A stretch of 64,000 nt of DNA from Streptomyces aureus (GTDB taxonomy: Bacteria > Actinomycetota > Actinomycetes > Streptomycetales > Streptomycetaceae): assembly GCF_000725495.1 (NCBI RefSeq), contig NZ_JNZD01000007.1:186001-250000 (forward strand), in the 5' to 3' direction. The translations under genes were made by a program, and so were the position numbers. Positions 17,871 through 26,270 of this stretch are shown here, one piece after another. Numbering within the stretch: the first letter of the stretch is position 1; the number at the start of each line of letters is the position of its first letter. The notes under the pieces were generated by a model. That model was not told the origin of the DNA and did not search any database. It saw only the letters and a list, made by a program, of their open reading frames with translations.

Positions 17871-18818
17871 TCAGAACTCGGAGAGGTGGGCGTGCGCGTT
17901 GTCGCGGATCCACGACGCGGCGAACTTCGCGCAGTCGGCGGACTCCTCGGCGATGCCCCCGGGCACGTGGGAACCGCTGTAGAGCGTGCGGATCTGGTCG
18001 CCGTCGGCGTTGTGCAGGGTGACCGTCCACGGTTCCTCGTGGGCGTCGATCGGCCGATCGGCACTTTCCCCGGACTGGACGAACAGGCGGGGGCCGGTGT
18101 GGACGTCCTCGCCGTTGGCGGAGGTGTCGAGCGGGATCACGCGGTAGGTGATGCCGCACTCCCACATGGGGGACGACGGCACGCCGTAGGCGCCGAGGGC
18201 GGCGTGCAGCACATCGCCCTCGGTCGGCGCGGGCTCGTCGACGGGGCGCAGCTCGATGTAGCTGCCGGGCCGAGCCACGGTGTAGGTACACGACGCATCG
18301 AGGAGGATCCGCGCAGACAGATCCTTCTGCCACAGGCCGAGGACGAACTCGACGCGGTCGGCCGACAACGAACGGGGGTGATCGATGGCGTCGCCGTCGT
18401 GGGAACTGGAATACGCCGCGGTGTAGTTGACGGCGTGCGCGACCGGATTGGCCGGAGCGATCACGGTGCCTCGCTCGGGTACGGGGTGCACTTCGCGGTG
18501 TGCTGCGCCGAGGGCCAGCCGGTGGGCGGCGGCAACGACCTCGTAGGCGGCCGTCAGGGCCTCCTCCTCCCGGAGGGCCTGCTCACGGACCGTTCGCTGA
18601 GCATCGGCGGCTTCGATCCACTTGTTGCTGAAGTCGGCAGGAAGAAGCCGCTGTTCGGAACGGCACTGAAGGAGGCTGTCGTCCGTCTTGCTGATCTGTC
18701 GCCTGTGCCTGGCTGCCGCCCTCCGGCGGAGCGCTAGCACGGCCGTGGTCAGATCCAGCTGATGACGCGCGGCTGTGACTCGTTCGCGGGCTGCGGTGCG
18801 CATCGCGTGTGTCTGCAT
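17871..18818 (-). CDS. Hypothetical plasmid-type protein
   Basis: A 315-aa protein. ATG 18818 is chosen although the frame is open further upstream, because leader L2 and a purine-rich GAAAGAG precede it. Residues 1-105 form a basic/acidic coiled coil; residues 120-310 look like a beta-rich globular domain with two Cys. Function unknown. Confidence 0.7.
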   Translation of the reverse strand: MQTHAMRTAARERVTAARHQLDLTTAVLALRRRAAARHRRQISKTDDSLLQCRSEQRLLPADFSNKWIEAADAQRTVREQALREEEALTAAYEVVAAAHRLALGAAHREVHPVPERGTVIAPANPVAHAVNYTAAYSSSHDGDAIDHPRSLSADRVEFVLGLWQKDLSARILLDASCTYTVARPGSYIELRPVDEPAPTEGDVLHAALGAYGVPSSPMWECGITYRVIPLDTSANGEDVHTGPRLFVQSGESADRPIDAHEEPWTVTLHNADGDQIRTLYSGSHVPGGIAEESADCAKFAASWIRDNAHAHLSEF

Positions 18819-18837
18819 GGGGTGCTCTTTCGCGTGG

Positions 18838-18881
18838 GTGGGTTCGGCTCCGGTGCGCGGCTTTGCCCTGCCGCGCACCGG
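18838..18881 (-). promoter_or_regulatory. Leader hairpin L2 (AGGGCAA-loop family)
   Basis: Perfect 12-bp stem (18850-18861/18870-18881) around AGGGCAAA, followed by the conserved GAACCCAC. The start codon is 20 bases further, at 18818. Confidence 0.75.
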
Positions 18882-18902
18882 AGGAGTACAGGGGGTGGGA
18901 CG

Positions 18903-19304
18903 TCAGCCGAGGGCGTCGGCCAGGAAGTCGAGGAGAGTCCGCAGCGAGTGCTGTACGTCTTCGTCCCCGGGCACCTCCTCGTCCGTCAGAGAGGTGAGGA
19001 GGGTCCGCAGCGAGAGGCCCAGGCCCTCGGCTCCGGTTGCCTCCCACACGTAGGAGAGGAGGTCGGCGCAGATCGCTCCAGCCATTTCGGGGGCGTAGGT
19101 GGCGTTGAACGTCTCCCAGCCGTCGGGCGCGTCGGCCCAGCCCGGAGCGATGATGTTGCCCTCACGGTCGATCTTCGTGCCGTCTTCGCCGACCCAGCGG
19201 AGGGCGTAGGCCAGGTGGGCATGCCCCCGCTCCGGCGGCGTCGATTTGATGAGTTCGGCGTAGTCGGTAGGCGCCTTGATGTCGAGAGGCCCTGTGAAGT
19301 CCAT
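18903..19304 (-). CDS. Hypothetical protein, first gene behind promoter P2
   Basis: A 133-aa acidic protein. ATG 19304 is chosen because GTGAAAGGC sits ten bases upstream and leader L3 precedes it. Two Leu-rich helices at the C-terminus contain an internal echo (LSLRTLLTSL and SLRTLLDFL), suggesting a short repeat. Function unknown. It heads a unit that likely continues towards 15146. Confidence 0.7.
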   Translation of the reverse strand: MDFTGPLDIKAPTDYAELIKSTPPERGHAHLAYALRWVGEDGTKIDREGNIIAPGWADAPDGWETFNATYAPEMAGAICADLLSYVWEATGAEGLGLSLRTLLTSLTDEEVPGDEDVQHSLRTLLDFLADALG

Positions 19305-19326
19305 GGGCGGGCTGCCTTTCACGGTT

Positions 19327-19370
19327 GTGGGTTCGGTGCCGGAGCTCGGTTTGCCCTTCCGCGCTCCGGC
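19327..19370 (-). promoter_or_regulatory. Leader hairpin L3 (AGGGCAA-loop family)
   Basis: A 12-position stem with one mismatch (19338-19349/19359-19370) around AAGGGCAAA, followed by GAACCCAC and the ribosome binding site of the gene starting at 19304. Confidence 0.7.
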
Positions 19371-19445
19371 TGGGAATCGAGACGGTCGGCTCACGCGGCC
19401 TGACGATGGCAAGAGGCGGCGTCCGGAGCCGTTGACCCCGTGTCG

Positions 19446-19483
19446 ACATAGGTAAATCTATCTTTTGGTGGGGAGGGGGTCAA
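19446..19483 (-). promoter_or_regulatory. Promoter P2 (repeated family)
   Basis: On the minus strand, -35 TTGACC (19483-19478), a 17-base spacer and -10 TAGATT (19460-19455), then TACCTATGTC with its ATG at 19449. No nested repeat lies upstream of this copy, unlike P1, P3 and P4. Confidence 0.85.
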
Positions 19484-19600
19484 CGGCGTTCCGGGGCGCC
19501 GGACCCCCCGAACTGCCGGGTTCGTGGATGAATTCCCGGGTAACCGCCCTGCCGGAGTGAGCCAGGGCGTGATGTGGCTGGGGTGTATCCCTTGGTCCGG

Positions 19601-20461
19601 TCAGCTGCGGGCGAGTTCGATAATCTGCTTCAGGGTGAGGTTCTTCTTGAACGGCTTGCCCAGGCGCTGTTCCGCCCCGGCCCACTCCGCGAAGATCTCG
19701 CGGTTGATCCGCGCGGACGCGATCAGGTCGGCCCGCTTGGCCAGCGGGCACGCTCGGCAGCTGAGCCGTCCCACGTGCTCGTAGGCCGGATGCCACGGGA
19801 TGCCGTGCTTGCGATGGGCCTTCCAGACTTCGTCCGTCTTGAGGTGGTGGACCGGCAGCCAGGTCGTGACGTCGCGCAGCGTCTTCGCGGTCATACGGTG
19901 CTGCTCGATGACCGGCTTCCTGGCGCGGGCTCGGGACTCCTCGGCGCGCATGCCCATCGCGTACCCGGCCCGGATGGGGCGGCCGAGCCGAAGTTCGGCG
20001 GCGATTTCGTCGACGTAATCGCGGCCGACGGCGGTCTTCAGATCCGAGGTACAGAACCTGGCAAAGAAACCTGGAAAGTTGCCGTGGTCCATGACCCGGT
20101 CCCACAAGGACGGCCACCGCTGACTGCGCCGGACGGCGAACGGCACCCCGTACAAGTCGGCATGACTGCGGGCCACTCCGAGCGCGCCGGGCCACTCGAT
20201 CAGGTGCCCGTTCGGCGTACGGCCGAGATCACAGTGCAACACCCTGACCTTGTGCAGTTGACCTGCCTGGTCGGCCTGCGTGCACACCTCGTGCACGAGC
20301 ACGCCGCTGTCCTTTCCACCACTGTCGCCGACAATCACGACGTCGTTGCGATCCCAGTCGAACCCGGCGGCCGGCGCGGGCAGGGGCGGCGGTGCGAAGA
20401 GTTCGAGCTGGGCGCCGCACCCGCTACCGCACGGCGGAGGGGTGCTGAGGTTTCGGGGCAT
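19601..20461 (-). CDS. PAPS-reductase-family PP-loop enzyme
   Basis: A 286-aa protein. The PP-loop ATP-pyrophosphatase motif SGGKDS lies near residue 48 within a VVIVGDSGGKDSGVLV strand-loop. Further family marks are CDLGRTP near 76, FCTSDLKT near 137 and RLSCRACPLAK near 232, with Cys residues that could bind an Fe-S cluster or carry sulfur. The family includes PAPS/APS reductases and the DndC sulfur-transfer protein; no cysteine-assimilation or dnd genes are adjacent, so assimilatory sulfate reduction is unlikely. A nucleotide- or DNA-modification role is possible given the methyltransferase two genes upstream. ATG 20461 follows GGGAGAG. Confidence 0.85.
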   Translation of the reverse strand: MPRNLSTPPPCGSGCGAQLELFAPPPLPAPAAGFDWDRNDVVIVGDSGGKDSGVLVHEVCTQADQAGQLHKVRVLHCDLGRTPNGHLIEWPGALGVARSHADLYGVPFAVRRSQRWPSLWDRVMDHGNFPGFFARFCTSDLKTAVGRDYVDEIAAELRLGRPIRAGYAMGMRAEESRARARKPVIEQHRMTAKTLRDVTTWLPVHHLKTDEVWKAHRKHGIPWHPAYEHVGRLSCRACPLAKRADLIASARINREIFAEWAGAEQRLGKPFKKNLTLKQIIELARS

Positions 20462-20526
20462 GACTCTCTCCCAGATGGAGGTGTTCGGTGGGGCTGCCCG
20501 GACCCTGGGCAGCGAGGGGGTCAGTC

Positions 20527-20570
20527 CCGGCTGCCTGGCATCGCCGAGGTGGCGCCTGCCAGGCAGCCGG
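20527..20570 (-). terminator. Terminator-like hairpin after the 20576-21184 gene
   Basis: Arms 20527-20540 and 20557-20570 pair over 14 bases with a 16-base loop, immediately downstream (minus strand) of the 20576 stop. Confidence 0.7.
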
Positions 20571-20575
20571 CTGGA

Positions 20576-21184
20576 TCAGCGCAGCGGGATCTGGGCCGCG
20601 TAGGCGGTGATGACTGCGTGCGCCGCGGCCTCGCTGAGGCGCAGGATCTCCAGGTTGCAGACGGCGGTCATGTCCGGGCCGGACAGTTCCAGGAGGGCGA
20701 TCCCCTCCACCTGCCAGCGCCCGGACAGCTCCGAGCTGTAGATCGGCGTGTCGGACGCCTCCTCGTCGTAGCCCGGCATCGGTCGGCTGTCGGCCACGCC
20801 CAGCAGTCCTGCGGTCTGGCTGTCCAGCCACCGGGCGGCCTCGCCCTTGAAGTCGGCCGGGTCGTGGAAGGCGGCCAACTCTTTGTCCGGGGCGCTGCTG
20901 ACGGCGGCGAGGACGATGGGCGCCAAGGTGAGCGGCAGGAGTGTGAATCGGAGGTTGTGCCCGTTGCGGTAGTAGGTGTTGGACCACCTGACGGAGGTGG
21001 CTCCGTGGGTGAACGTGACGTCCACCCACGGCGGTTCGGTGGGGCGGGAACGGGTCACCTGGGGGCGGATGCCCCGGGTGAGCAGCAGCCGGATCGCCAT
21101 GTGGGTGGTGCGGGTGTGCTGGACGGTGCGGGCGGTATGGCCGATGCGTTCGCGGGCGTCGTGCCGGGGGTCCGGGAAGACCAT
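20576..21184 (-). CDS. Hypothetical plasmid-type protein
   Basis: A 202-aa protein starting at ATG 21184 behind AAGGAG (six bases). Basic N-terminus, a hydrophobic central segment (residues 75-95) that is too polar at its edges to call a membrane helix, and a helical C-terminus. No motif recognised. Confidence 0.7.
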   Translation of the reverse strand: MVFPDPRHDARERIGHTARTVQHTRTTHMAIRLLLTRGIRPQVTRSRPTEPPWVDVTFTHGATSVRWSNTYYRNGHNLRFTLLPLTLAPIVLAAVSSAPDKELAAFHDPADFKGEAARWLDSQTAGLLGVADSRPMPGYDEEASDTPIYSSELSGRWQVEGIALLELSGPDMTAVCNLEILRLSEAAAHAVITAYAAQIPLR

Positions 21185-21202
21185 GCGGCGCTCCTTCGGC
21201 TT

Positions 21203-21239
21203 GTGGGCGCCGGGCCCGGTTTGCCCTCCGGGCCCGGCT
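21203..21239 (-). promoter_or_regulatory. Leader hairpin L4 (AGGGCAA-loop family)
   Basis: Stem CCGGGCCCGG on both sides around AGGGCAAA. The downstream box reads GGCGCCCAC here instead of GGAACCCAC. The start at 21184 follows 19 bases later. Confidence 0.7.
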
Positions 21240-21281
21240 GAAAGGGGAGGTGGGGCCGCCGCTGGGGCGGCCCCACGGGGT

Positions 21282-22706
21282 TTACAGAACGGCGGCCACG
21301 CGCTCGCCGAGCCACTGGGCGACGTTGCAGCTCACCGCGTTTCCGGCCTGGACCGTCTTGGCGGCGTCGCTGGTCCCCGTGACGATGTAGCCGGTCGGGA
21401 ACCTTTGCGCGCTCATCTGCTCGCGCCACTTCAGCATCCGGAAGTAGCAGTCCTCGATCCGTGCCGCCTGCCGCAGCAGACCGGCCGAATCGTGCGTGGA
21501 AAGGGTGTGCAGCGGCTCGGACGTCGGCTTGGCCTTCGCGCCCTTGCGGTACGGGATGACCAGCCCATGGTGATTGCCACCCGCCATGACCGCGGACAGC
21601 GGCCGGTCGATCTTCCGCGCCTTGCCGTGGTTGCGGAGCTCGATGACGAACGGCGGAGCCGCCAGATCCGGCGACGACGTGGCGTACGGGAAGGTTCCGG
21701 GCGGGACGAGCAGCCCTTCCCCGATCTTCGCGCACCTGGACGGCAGCGGGGCCAGGTCCGGCCGGAACGCGCGCCCGTCGTGGCCACCGTGGTTGACGGT
21801 CACGAGCGAGGGGGTCTCGGGGAACATCTCCAGCCCCGCCTCAATGCGCGCGATGGTGCTCTCGGCCAGAGGGTCAAGCCCGTGCTCGTGACGCTCTGCG
21901 ATGCGAACGCCTTCGTCCTCCCAGTTGATGATGGACGACGCGGGCTGAACGTACGGCTCCACGACCCCGTGGCCGCAGGGGCACGTGTAGTCGTACTGCA
22001 CGCCGTACTTGCCGACTCCGCTCCTCCGGGGCTTCTGGCCCTTGCGAGGCTTACGGGGCTTACGCCAGGTCTGCACCGCGTGCACGTCCTCGTCGCAGAC
22101 CTCGCAGAACGCCAGCGGCGTCGGCTTCACATCCGGGAGACGGATTCCAACCTTCGTGAAAACGATGTACAACCTGTCGCGCCACTGCGGAGCGGGGAGA
22201 TTGAACGCGTCCCCGATGTGCGCCGACGAGACACAGACGATCTGGTAGTTGTAGCCCAGCTGCGCCATTCCGGCCAGCCACCAGTCAAACAACTCCCAGT
22301 CGGTCGCGAACTCGATGACGTTCTCAACCAATACGGCCTTGTAGCGGTGGAGCTGTACGGCGCGGATGACTTCGAAAGCGGTAGCCCGTGTTCGCTGGAA
22401 CGCCTTGTCCGGGAGGGATTTCCATTCCTCGTCATCGACTTGACCCTTGGTCCGGGGACGCCCCCCGGCGGGACTTATCTCTGTACAGATGGGGCTCGCC
22501 CAAAGAATGTCTGTCTTCGGGAGGCGCCTCATGTCGTAGTACTCCATCTCGGCGCACAGGTGCTCGGCATCCGGATGGTTGGCGGTGTGCGTATCGACCG
22601 CGACTTGCCAATGATTGGCGGCAAGCAAGAGTTCGAGTCCTGAATTGACCAGGCCCGTACTGGATCCGCCCGCGCCCGCATACATATCAGTGAATGTGAG
22701 GCTCAA
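21282..22706 (-). CDS. C5-cytosine DNA methyltransferase
   Basis: A 474-aa enzyme of the Dcm/phage C5-MTase type. Motif I DMYAGAGGSSTGL starts near residue 7, motif IV WASPICTEIS near 69, motif VI VLVENVIEF near 141, motif VIII APQWRDRLYIVF near 192, and motif X AGNAVSCNVAQW near the C-terminus. The catalytic Cys is preceded by Ile rather than the usual Pro, an unusual variant. An inserted Cys-rich segment (CEVCDEDV and CPCGHG, residues 225-275) may bind zinc. Start is TTG 22706, supported by GGAAGAG upstream. On a conjugative element it could protect incoming DNA from host restriction or mark element DNA. No cognate restriction gene is adjacent. Confidence 0.9.
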   Translation of the reverse strand: MSLTFTDMYAGAGGSSTGLVNSGLELLLAANHWQVAVDTHTANHPDAEHLCAEMEYYDMRRLPKTDILWASPICTEISPAGGRPRTKGQVDDEEWKSLPDKAFQRTRATAFEVIRAVQLHRYKAVLVENVIEFATDWELFDWWLAGMAQLGYNYQIVCVSSAHIGDAFNLPAPQWRDRLYIVFTKVGIRLPDVKPTPLAFCEVCDEDVHAVQTWRKPRKPRKGQKPRRSGVGKYGVQYDYTCPCGHGVVEPYVQPASSIINWEDEGVRIAERHEHGLDPLAESTIARIEAGLEMFPETPSLVTVNHGGHDGRAFRPDLAPLPSRCAKIGEGLLVPPGTFPYATSSPDLAAPPFVIELRNHGKARKIDRPLSAVMAGGNHHGLVIPYRKGAKAKPTSEPLHTLSTHDSAGLLRQAARIEDCYFRMLKWREQMSAQRFPTGYIVTGTSDAAKTVQAGNAVSCNVAQWLGERVAAVL

Positions 22707-22721
22707 GTGCTCTTCCTGCTT

Positions 22722-22768
22722 ATGGGTTCCTGAGCGCTTCAGGCCCGGTTTGCCCTCCGGGCCCGAAG
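22722..22768 (-). promoter_or_regulatory. Leader hairpin L5 (AGGGCAA-loop family)
   Basis: A 13-position stem with one mismatch (GCTTCGGGCCCGG against CCGGGCCTGAAGC) around AGGGCAAA, followed by GGAACCCAT. It leads into the methyltransferase start at 22706. Confidence 0.72.
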
Positions 22769-22790
22769 CGGGGAAAAGACTGCGGGGCGG

Positions 22791-23120
22791 TTACTCGCCG
22801 TAGGTCTGGGACGTGAGCCAGACTGCGGTCTCGATGACGTTCTCGACCGTGCCGACCTGGAAGCTTCCGGTCTGCGCTTCACGGATCAGGTCCCAGGCGG
22901 AGGAGGTGCCGAGTTCGACCGCCAGGCGACGGGCGATACGGGAACGGGGGTCATCGGCCTGCGCGAAGTGGCGCACGCCTGACGTGCTCCAGGTCGGGGA
23001 CGCCCACAGCAGGGGCATCGGCCGGTGGCGGTCGGGAAGTCCGAGCGGCTCGGGGTCGCCGGAGTAGCGGGCGAGCGCCAGTGGCCAGTGGTTGTGTGCC
23101 GGGGGAATGCGGGTCGTCAT
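22791..23120 (-). CDS. Hypothetical plasmid-type protein
   Basis: A 109-aa protein starting at ATG 23120, with a GGATGG-type site upstream and leader L6 before that. Mixed alpha/beta, with Trp and Pro enriched in the first half. No family recognised. Confidence 0.68.
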   Translation of the reverse strand: MTTRIPPAHNHWPLALARYSGDPEPLGLPDRHRPMPLLWASPTWSTSGVRHFAQADDPRSRIARRLAVELGTSSAWDLIREAQTGSFQVGTVENVIETAVWLTSQTYGE

Positions 23121-23136
23121 GTGTCCATCCGTGGTT

Positions 23137-23179
23137 GTGGGTTCGTGGGCGCCGGGCCCGGTTGCCCTCCGGGCCCGGC
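23137..23179 (-). promoter_or_regulatory. Leader hairpin L6 (AGGGCAA-loop family)
   Basis: Stem GCCGGGCCCGG/CCGGGCCCGGC around AGGGCAA, followed by GAACCCAC; the start at 23120 lies 17 bases beyond. Confidence 0.72.
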
Positions 23180-23200
23180 AGGTTGGGGGTGCGTCGGCTG

Positions 23201-24043
23201 CTAGCCGCCGTAGGTCTCGATGACCCGCTTCTCGACGGTGAGCAGGCGGCAGAGACGGGTCACGACCTCGGCCGGGACCTCGATGGTGGCGCCGTTGTGA
23301 CCGTCGGCGTCCATGACGGTCAGGAGGGCCCCGCCCGGCACCGAGTAGCGGGTGCGACGCAGTTCGGACAGGTCGGAGATGAGGCCGTAGAGCTTGTCCG
23401 GACCGTCCGGCTCCTCGCTGTCGACCGGGGCACCGAGCGGGTGGTGACTGCCGTAGCGGGTGGCCGTCGCCTGGAGGTAGCGCTGGGTCGCGCCGACCAT
23501 CCTGAGGAGTTCGGAGCCGTGGTAGATGACCCCGATGTGCTCGTCGGGACCCTCGTGTTGCACGTGCCAGTTCTTGACCTGGTCGGCACGGCTGGGCAGG
23601 CCCTCGTCACCCCCGATGGTCAGGTAGGTGGAGTCCGGGAGCCGGACGTGGATGAGGTGGCCGACCCCCTGGACGGGGACGATGTCGCCGATCACGTTGT
23701 GTTCGCGCAGGGTGGCGAGGACGGGCGCGTACTGCGGGCCGATCTCGTCGGTCGAGTAGGCCATCGTGATCGCCCAGTTCACGAGCGGCTTCGGGTCGCT
23801 GGGCCAGGGCAGTACACCCTGAGCGATGTTCGCCCCCTGCAGCGACCGGCGCTGCCAGAGCAGGACGAGAGGAGCGGAGGGCTGGGGCTTGTCGGGTCCG
23901 GGCCACACCGTCACCTCGTCTCCGGAGCTGGGCAGGGTGAACACGACGGATTTGCCGAGGATGTTGTTCGACTCGACCTGCGCGCCTTCGCGGATGGCAA
24001 TGGCAAGGTCGGTCATCGAAATGGGAATCTCGGGATTCGTCAC
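23201..24043 (-). CDS. Hypothetical protein, first gene behind promoter P3
   Basis: A 280-aa protein. Start is GTG 24043, with GGAG eight bases upstream; an internal ATG lies nine codons later. Beta-rich, with several Gly-Asp turns and a C-terminal helix. No motif recognised. It heads the unit that includes the methyltransferase and the PP-loop gene at 19601. Confidence 0.72.
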   Translation of the reverse strand: MTNPEIPISMTDLAIAIREGAQVESNNILGKSVVFTLPSSGDEVTVWPGPDKPQPSAPLVLLWQRRSLQGANIAQGVLPWPSDPKPLVNWAITMAYSTDEIGPQYAPVLATLREHNVIGDIVPVQGVGHLIHVRLPDSTYLTIGGDEGLPSRADQVKNWHVQHEGPDEHIGVIYHGSELLRMVGATQRYLQATATRYGSHHPLGAPVDSEEPDGPDKLYGLISDLSELRRTRYSVPGGALLTVMDADGHNGATIEVPAEVVTRLCRLLTVEKRVIETYGG

Positions 24044-24064
24044 CTGAGTGACTCCATTCAGCAG

Positions 24065-24097
24065 TGTGGGTTCCTGGGGGGCTTTGCCCTGCCCCCT
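24065..24097 (-). promoter_or_regulatory. Leader hairpin L7 (AGGGCAA-loop family)
   Basis: Stem GGGGGC/GCCCCC around AGGGCAAA, followed by GGAACCCAC. The gene start is GTG 24043. Confidence 0.72.
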
Positions 24098-24241
24098 TTG
24101 GAATTCTGGTTCTTGATGTCACGTCAATGTTCTACGGATTTCAATGAAGCGCTCTGTGGAGTTTTAAAGGATCGACGACCGCATTGGCCTATTCGCTGCC
24201 GATGTTCCTGGTGGGCGGCTTTTCGCTTCCGCCCCCTTTCG

Positions 24242-24279
24242 ACATAGGTAAATCTACGTTCTCTTGAGGGGTGGGTCAA
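24242..24279 (-). promoter_or_regulatory. Promoter P3 (repeated family)
   Basis: On the minus strand, -35 TTGACC (24279-24274), a 17-base spacer and -10 TAGATT (24256-24251), then TACCTATGTC with its ATG at 24245. Confidence 0.85.
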
Positions 24280-24426
24280 CCTCAGAATCCGGGTTTCAGA
24301 GGGGGGAGTTGGAAGGAATTTCGGACTTCCGGCCCTCGCGGCGACAGTTTTTAAGCGCGTGAGGCCCGCGGTCGGCTGCCGGGCGGGACCGAACGCGGGG
24401 CGGTGCCGTGGAGTGGCCCCCTCCCC

Positions 24427-24535
24427 CTTCCCGGCAAAAAGAAAAAGGGGCCCGAACGGGAGGGGTGCAAGAACGCGGCGAAGCCCGTTCTTGCACCCCT
24501 CCCGCCGAGGGCCCCACACTCGGAAAGCCGGGAAG
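24427..24535. repeat. Nested covarying inverted repeat, copy C
   Basis: Outer stem 24427-24435/24527-24535, middle 24447-24453/24509-24515, inner 24457-24475/24486-24504 (19 bp perfect), loop with GGC-GAA-GCC. It lies 148 bases upstream of the P3 -35, nearly the same spacing as copy B to P1. Confidence 0.87.
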
Positions 24536-24597
24536 AGGAGATGTTCTGACTCGCCGTGACGCCGAGCGGTGAAGCGTGGGACGCGGTGTCTGCGCGA

Positions 24598-26001
24598 TCA
24601 GACGGGGAGCCGAAGCTGTCGGCAGGTCTCCTGCCACACCTCCTCGAAGTTCTTCCTCTGCTTCTCGATCACGCCGCTGGGTGCGACGACATGGAACTCC
24701 TCCACGGCGGGAAAGCGTGCACCGCGCGAGAGTGTCTGGCTGCGGACATGGCCGAGCGGGTGCTGAAGGTCTTCCTCGACATGCTCGCCGGCGTCCGCGG
24801 CGCGACGGCGCATCAGGTGGGTGACCTGCGCTCGGGTTCCGGTGATCACGACCTTGACGGACCGGCTCGCCTGCCCCTTGCGGGAGGAGTCCCGGCATGC
24901 GGGCTGCGGCTTGCGGCAGACGGGTCCGTGCCACTGTGCGCATGGGGGTGTCCGCTCGCCCGTGTCCGGGTCGATGCAGCCGGGCCACGGGGAGCGGCAA
25001 GAGTCTCCGTGCCGTTCCTTGCAGCTGCCGGTGCGGGCCGGAGGGAACACGCGGCGTATCCGGTACAGCGCCCACTCCACGGAGGCGAGACGGTCCTCCA
25101 GCGCCCGCAGCGCCGCGGTGTTGCCGTCCTCGGCGACACGCGTGTACAGCGTCTCCTTCGGGTAGAACGAGCCGTTCTCGTTCAGCGCCATCGACGTGTA
25201 TTCCAGGGCCAGTACCTCAACAGCCTGCTCAACGTGGTCACGCAACCGCGCCATATGCGCGGGCCGGGCAGAACAGGAACCTGAATAGACACAGAACGTG
25301 CAGTAGGACTTTGGCCACAGAAAGCCGAATTCGGTGAACAACCGGGCCTCCACGATATCGCGGTCCCAGCTCTGTTCAATGAGAGGATATTCCACGGTGC
25401 AGATGGTCCGGCGCGCCTTCAGGTTGTCCTCCTGCTGGCATCCGTCGTAGGTGCGGGCGCGCTTTCGTTCGCGGGCGTGGTAGCCGACGATCTTCCGGAA
25501 CGGCCTGTCGGGGAACTCGGCCAGCCCCCACTGGTCCAGTGGCCAGCCCTTGTATTTCAGCGAGCACGAATTCCCGCCAGCTGCCTGGACGACCGTGCCG
25601 TTCAGAGAGAGCTCGTCCATGAGGGTCCAGCGGCCTCGCGGAATGAAGTGCTGTGGACTACGGGAGTCGGCGAGGACTTCCCAGCCGTCCGCTTCGTACG
25701 GGCCGCACCGCGCGACCTGAATGTATCTGACCTGATGACGGCGGAGAAGGGGGAAGATATGGTCCTCGACGAGCCTGACGGTGTCCCTCCACTCCGAACC
25801 AACCGTCGCCGTGATCACGATCAGGTCGGAGAAGTCCGGCTCCAGGCCGTAGCCGGCCGGGTCGCGCAGCATTTCTATCAGGACGAGAGTCGAATCCGCC
25901 CCCAGGCCATACGAAAGCACGGTCACCGGTTTCACGCTGACTGCGGCGGGCGACTGCTCCTGCCAAAGATCGAGTTGTAGTTGCGGGCTGTGGGCACCCA
26001 T
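24598..26001 (-). CDS. Second PP-loop (PAPS-reductase-like) protein with Cys-rich region
   Basis: A 467-aa protein. A PP-loop variant SYGLGADST lies near residue 30. A YCTFCVYSGSC cluster near 233 and further Cys pairs in residues 320-370 (SCKERHGDSC, CIDPDTGERTPPC, PVCRKPQPAC) suggest metal or Fe-S binding. The C-terminal 100 residues are basic. It is longer than typical PAPS reductases (about 240-300 aa). Similar stand-alone proteins occur on phages and plasmids, where their substrate is usually unknown. Start ATG 26001 follows AAGGGG and leader L8. With the 19601 gene and the methyltransferase it forms a possible nucleic-acid modification set. Confidence 0.8.
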   Translation of the reverse strand: MGAHSPQLQLDLWQEQSPAAVSVKPVTVLSYGLGADSTLVLIEMLRDPAGYGLEPDFSDLIVITATVGSEWRDTVRLVEDHIFPLLRRHQVRYIQVARCGPYEADGWEVLADSRSPQHFIPRGRWTLMDELSLNGTVVQAAGGNSCSLKYKGWPLDQWGLAEFPDRPFRKIVGYHARERKRARTYDGCQQEDNLKARRTICTVEYPLIEQSWDRDIVEARLFTEFGFLWPKSYCTFCVYSGSCSARPAHMARLRDHVEQAVEVLALEYTSMALNENGSFYPKETLYTRVAEDGNTAALRALEDRLASVEWALYRIRRVFPPARTGSCKERHGDSCRSPWPGCIDPDTGERTPPCAQWHGPVCRKPQPACRDSSRKGQASRSVKVVITGTRAQVTHLMRRRAADAGEHVEEDLQHPLGHVRSQTLSRGARFPAVEEFHVVAPSGVIEKQRKNFEEVWQETCRQLRLPV

Positions 26002-26020
26002 GTGTAGACCCCTTGCCGTG

Positions 26021-26072
26021 GTGGGTTCCAGGGGGCCTTGCCCTGCCCCCTGCTGCGACGTAGGTGAATCTG
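26021..26072 (-). promoter_or_regulatory. Leader hairpin L8 with decayed promoter
   Basis: Stem GGGGGC/GCCCCC around AGGGCAAG, followed by GGAACCCAC. Upstream, CAGATT (26072-26067) and CACCTACGTC resemble the -10 region of P1-P4, but the -35 is missing and the conserved ATG is ACG, so this looks like a decayed copy. Confidence 0.6.
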
Positions 26073-26270
26073 CGCTCTGCCGAGCGCGGCCCCAGCGGGG
26101 TCGGCGCGCATCTCCGCGGGATGAGGCCGAACTGCCGCCCGAGGAAGCGATGTTGCGCCCGGGAGGCGCCGCCCGCGCGGGAGGCGGGCGGCGTCGTGGA
26201 GACCCGGTGGCGTCGGAACGGGGCCGCTGAGATCTTCCCGGCCGACCGATGTCCGTCAGGAATGCGAAGC

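Larger units (their letters stand above)
24098..24597. other. Noncoding stretch with P3 leader, promoter and structured repeat
   Basis: No convincing gene. In transcription order it holds nested repeat copy C, promoter P3, a possible leaderless 18-codon frame from ATG 24245 to TAG 24189, a second hairpin (GGGCGG/CCGCCC) inside that frame, and about 90 bases of lower-GC leader before L7. The lower-GC piece may be a vestigial gene. Confidence 0.6.
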
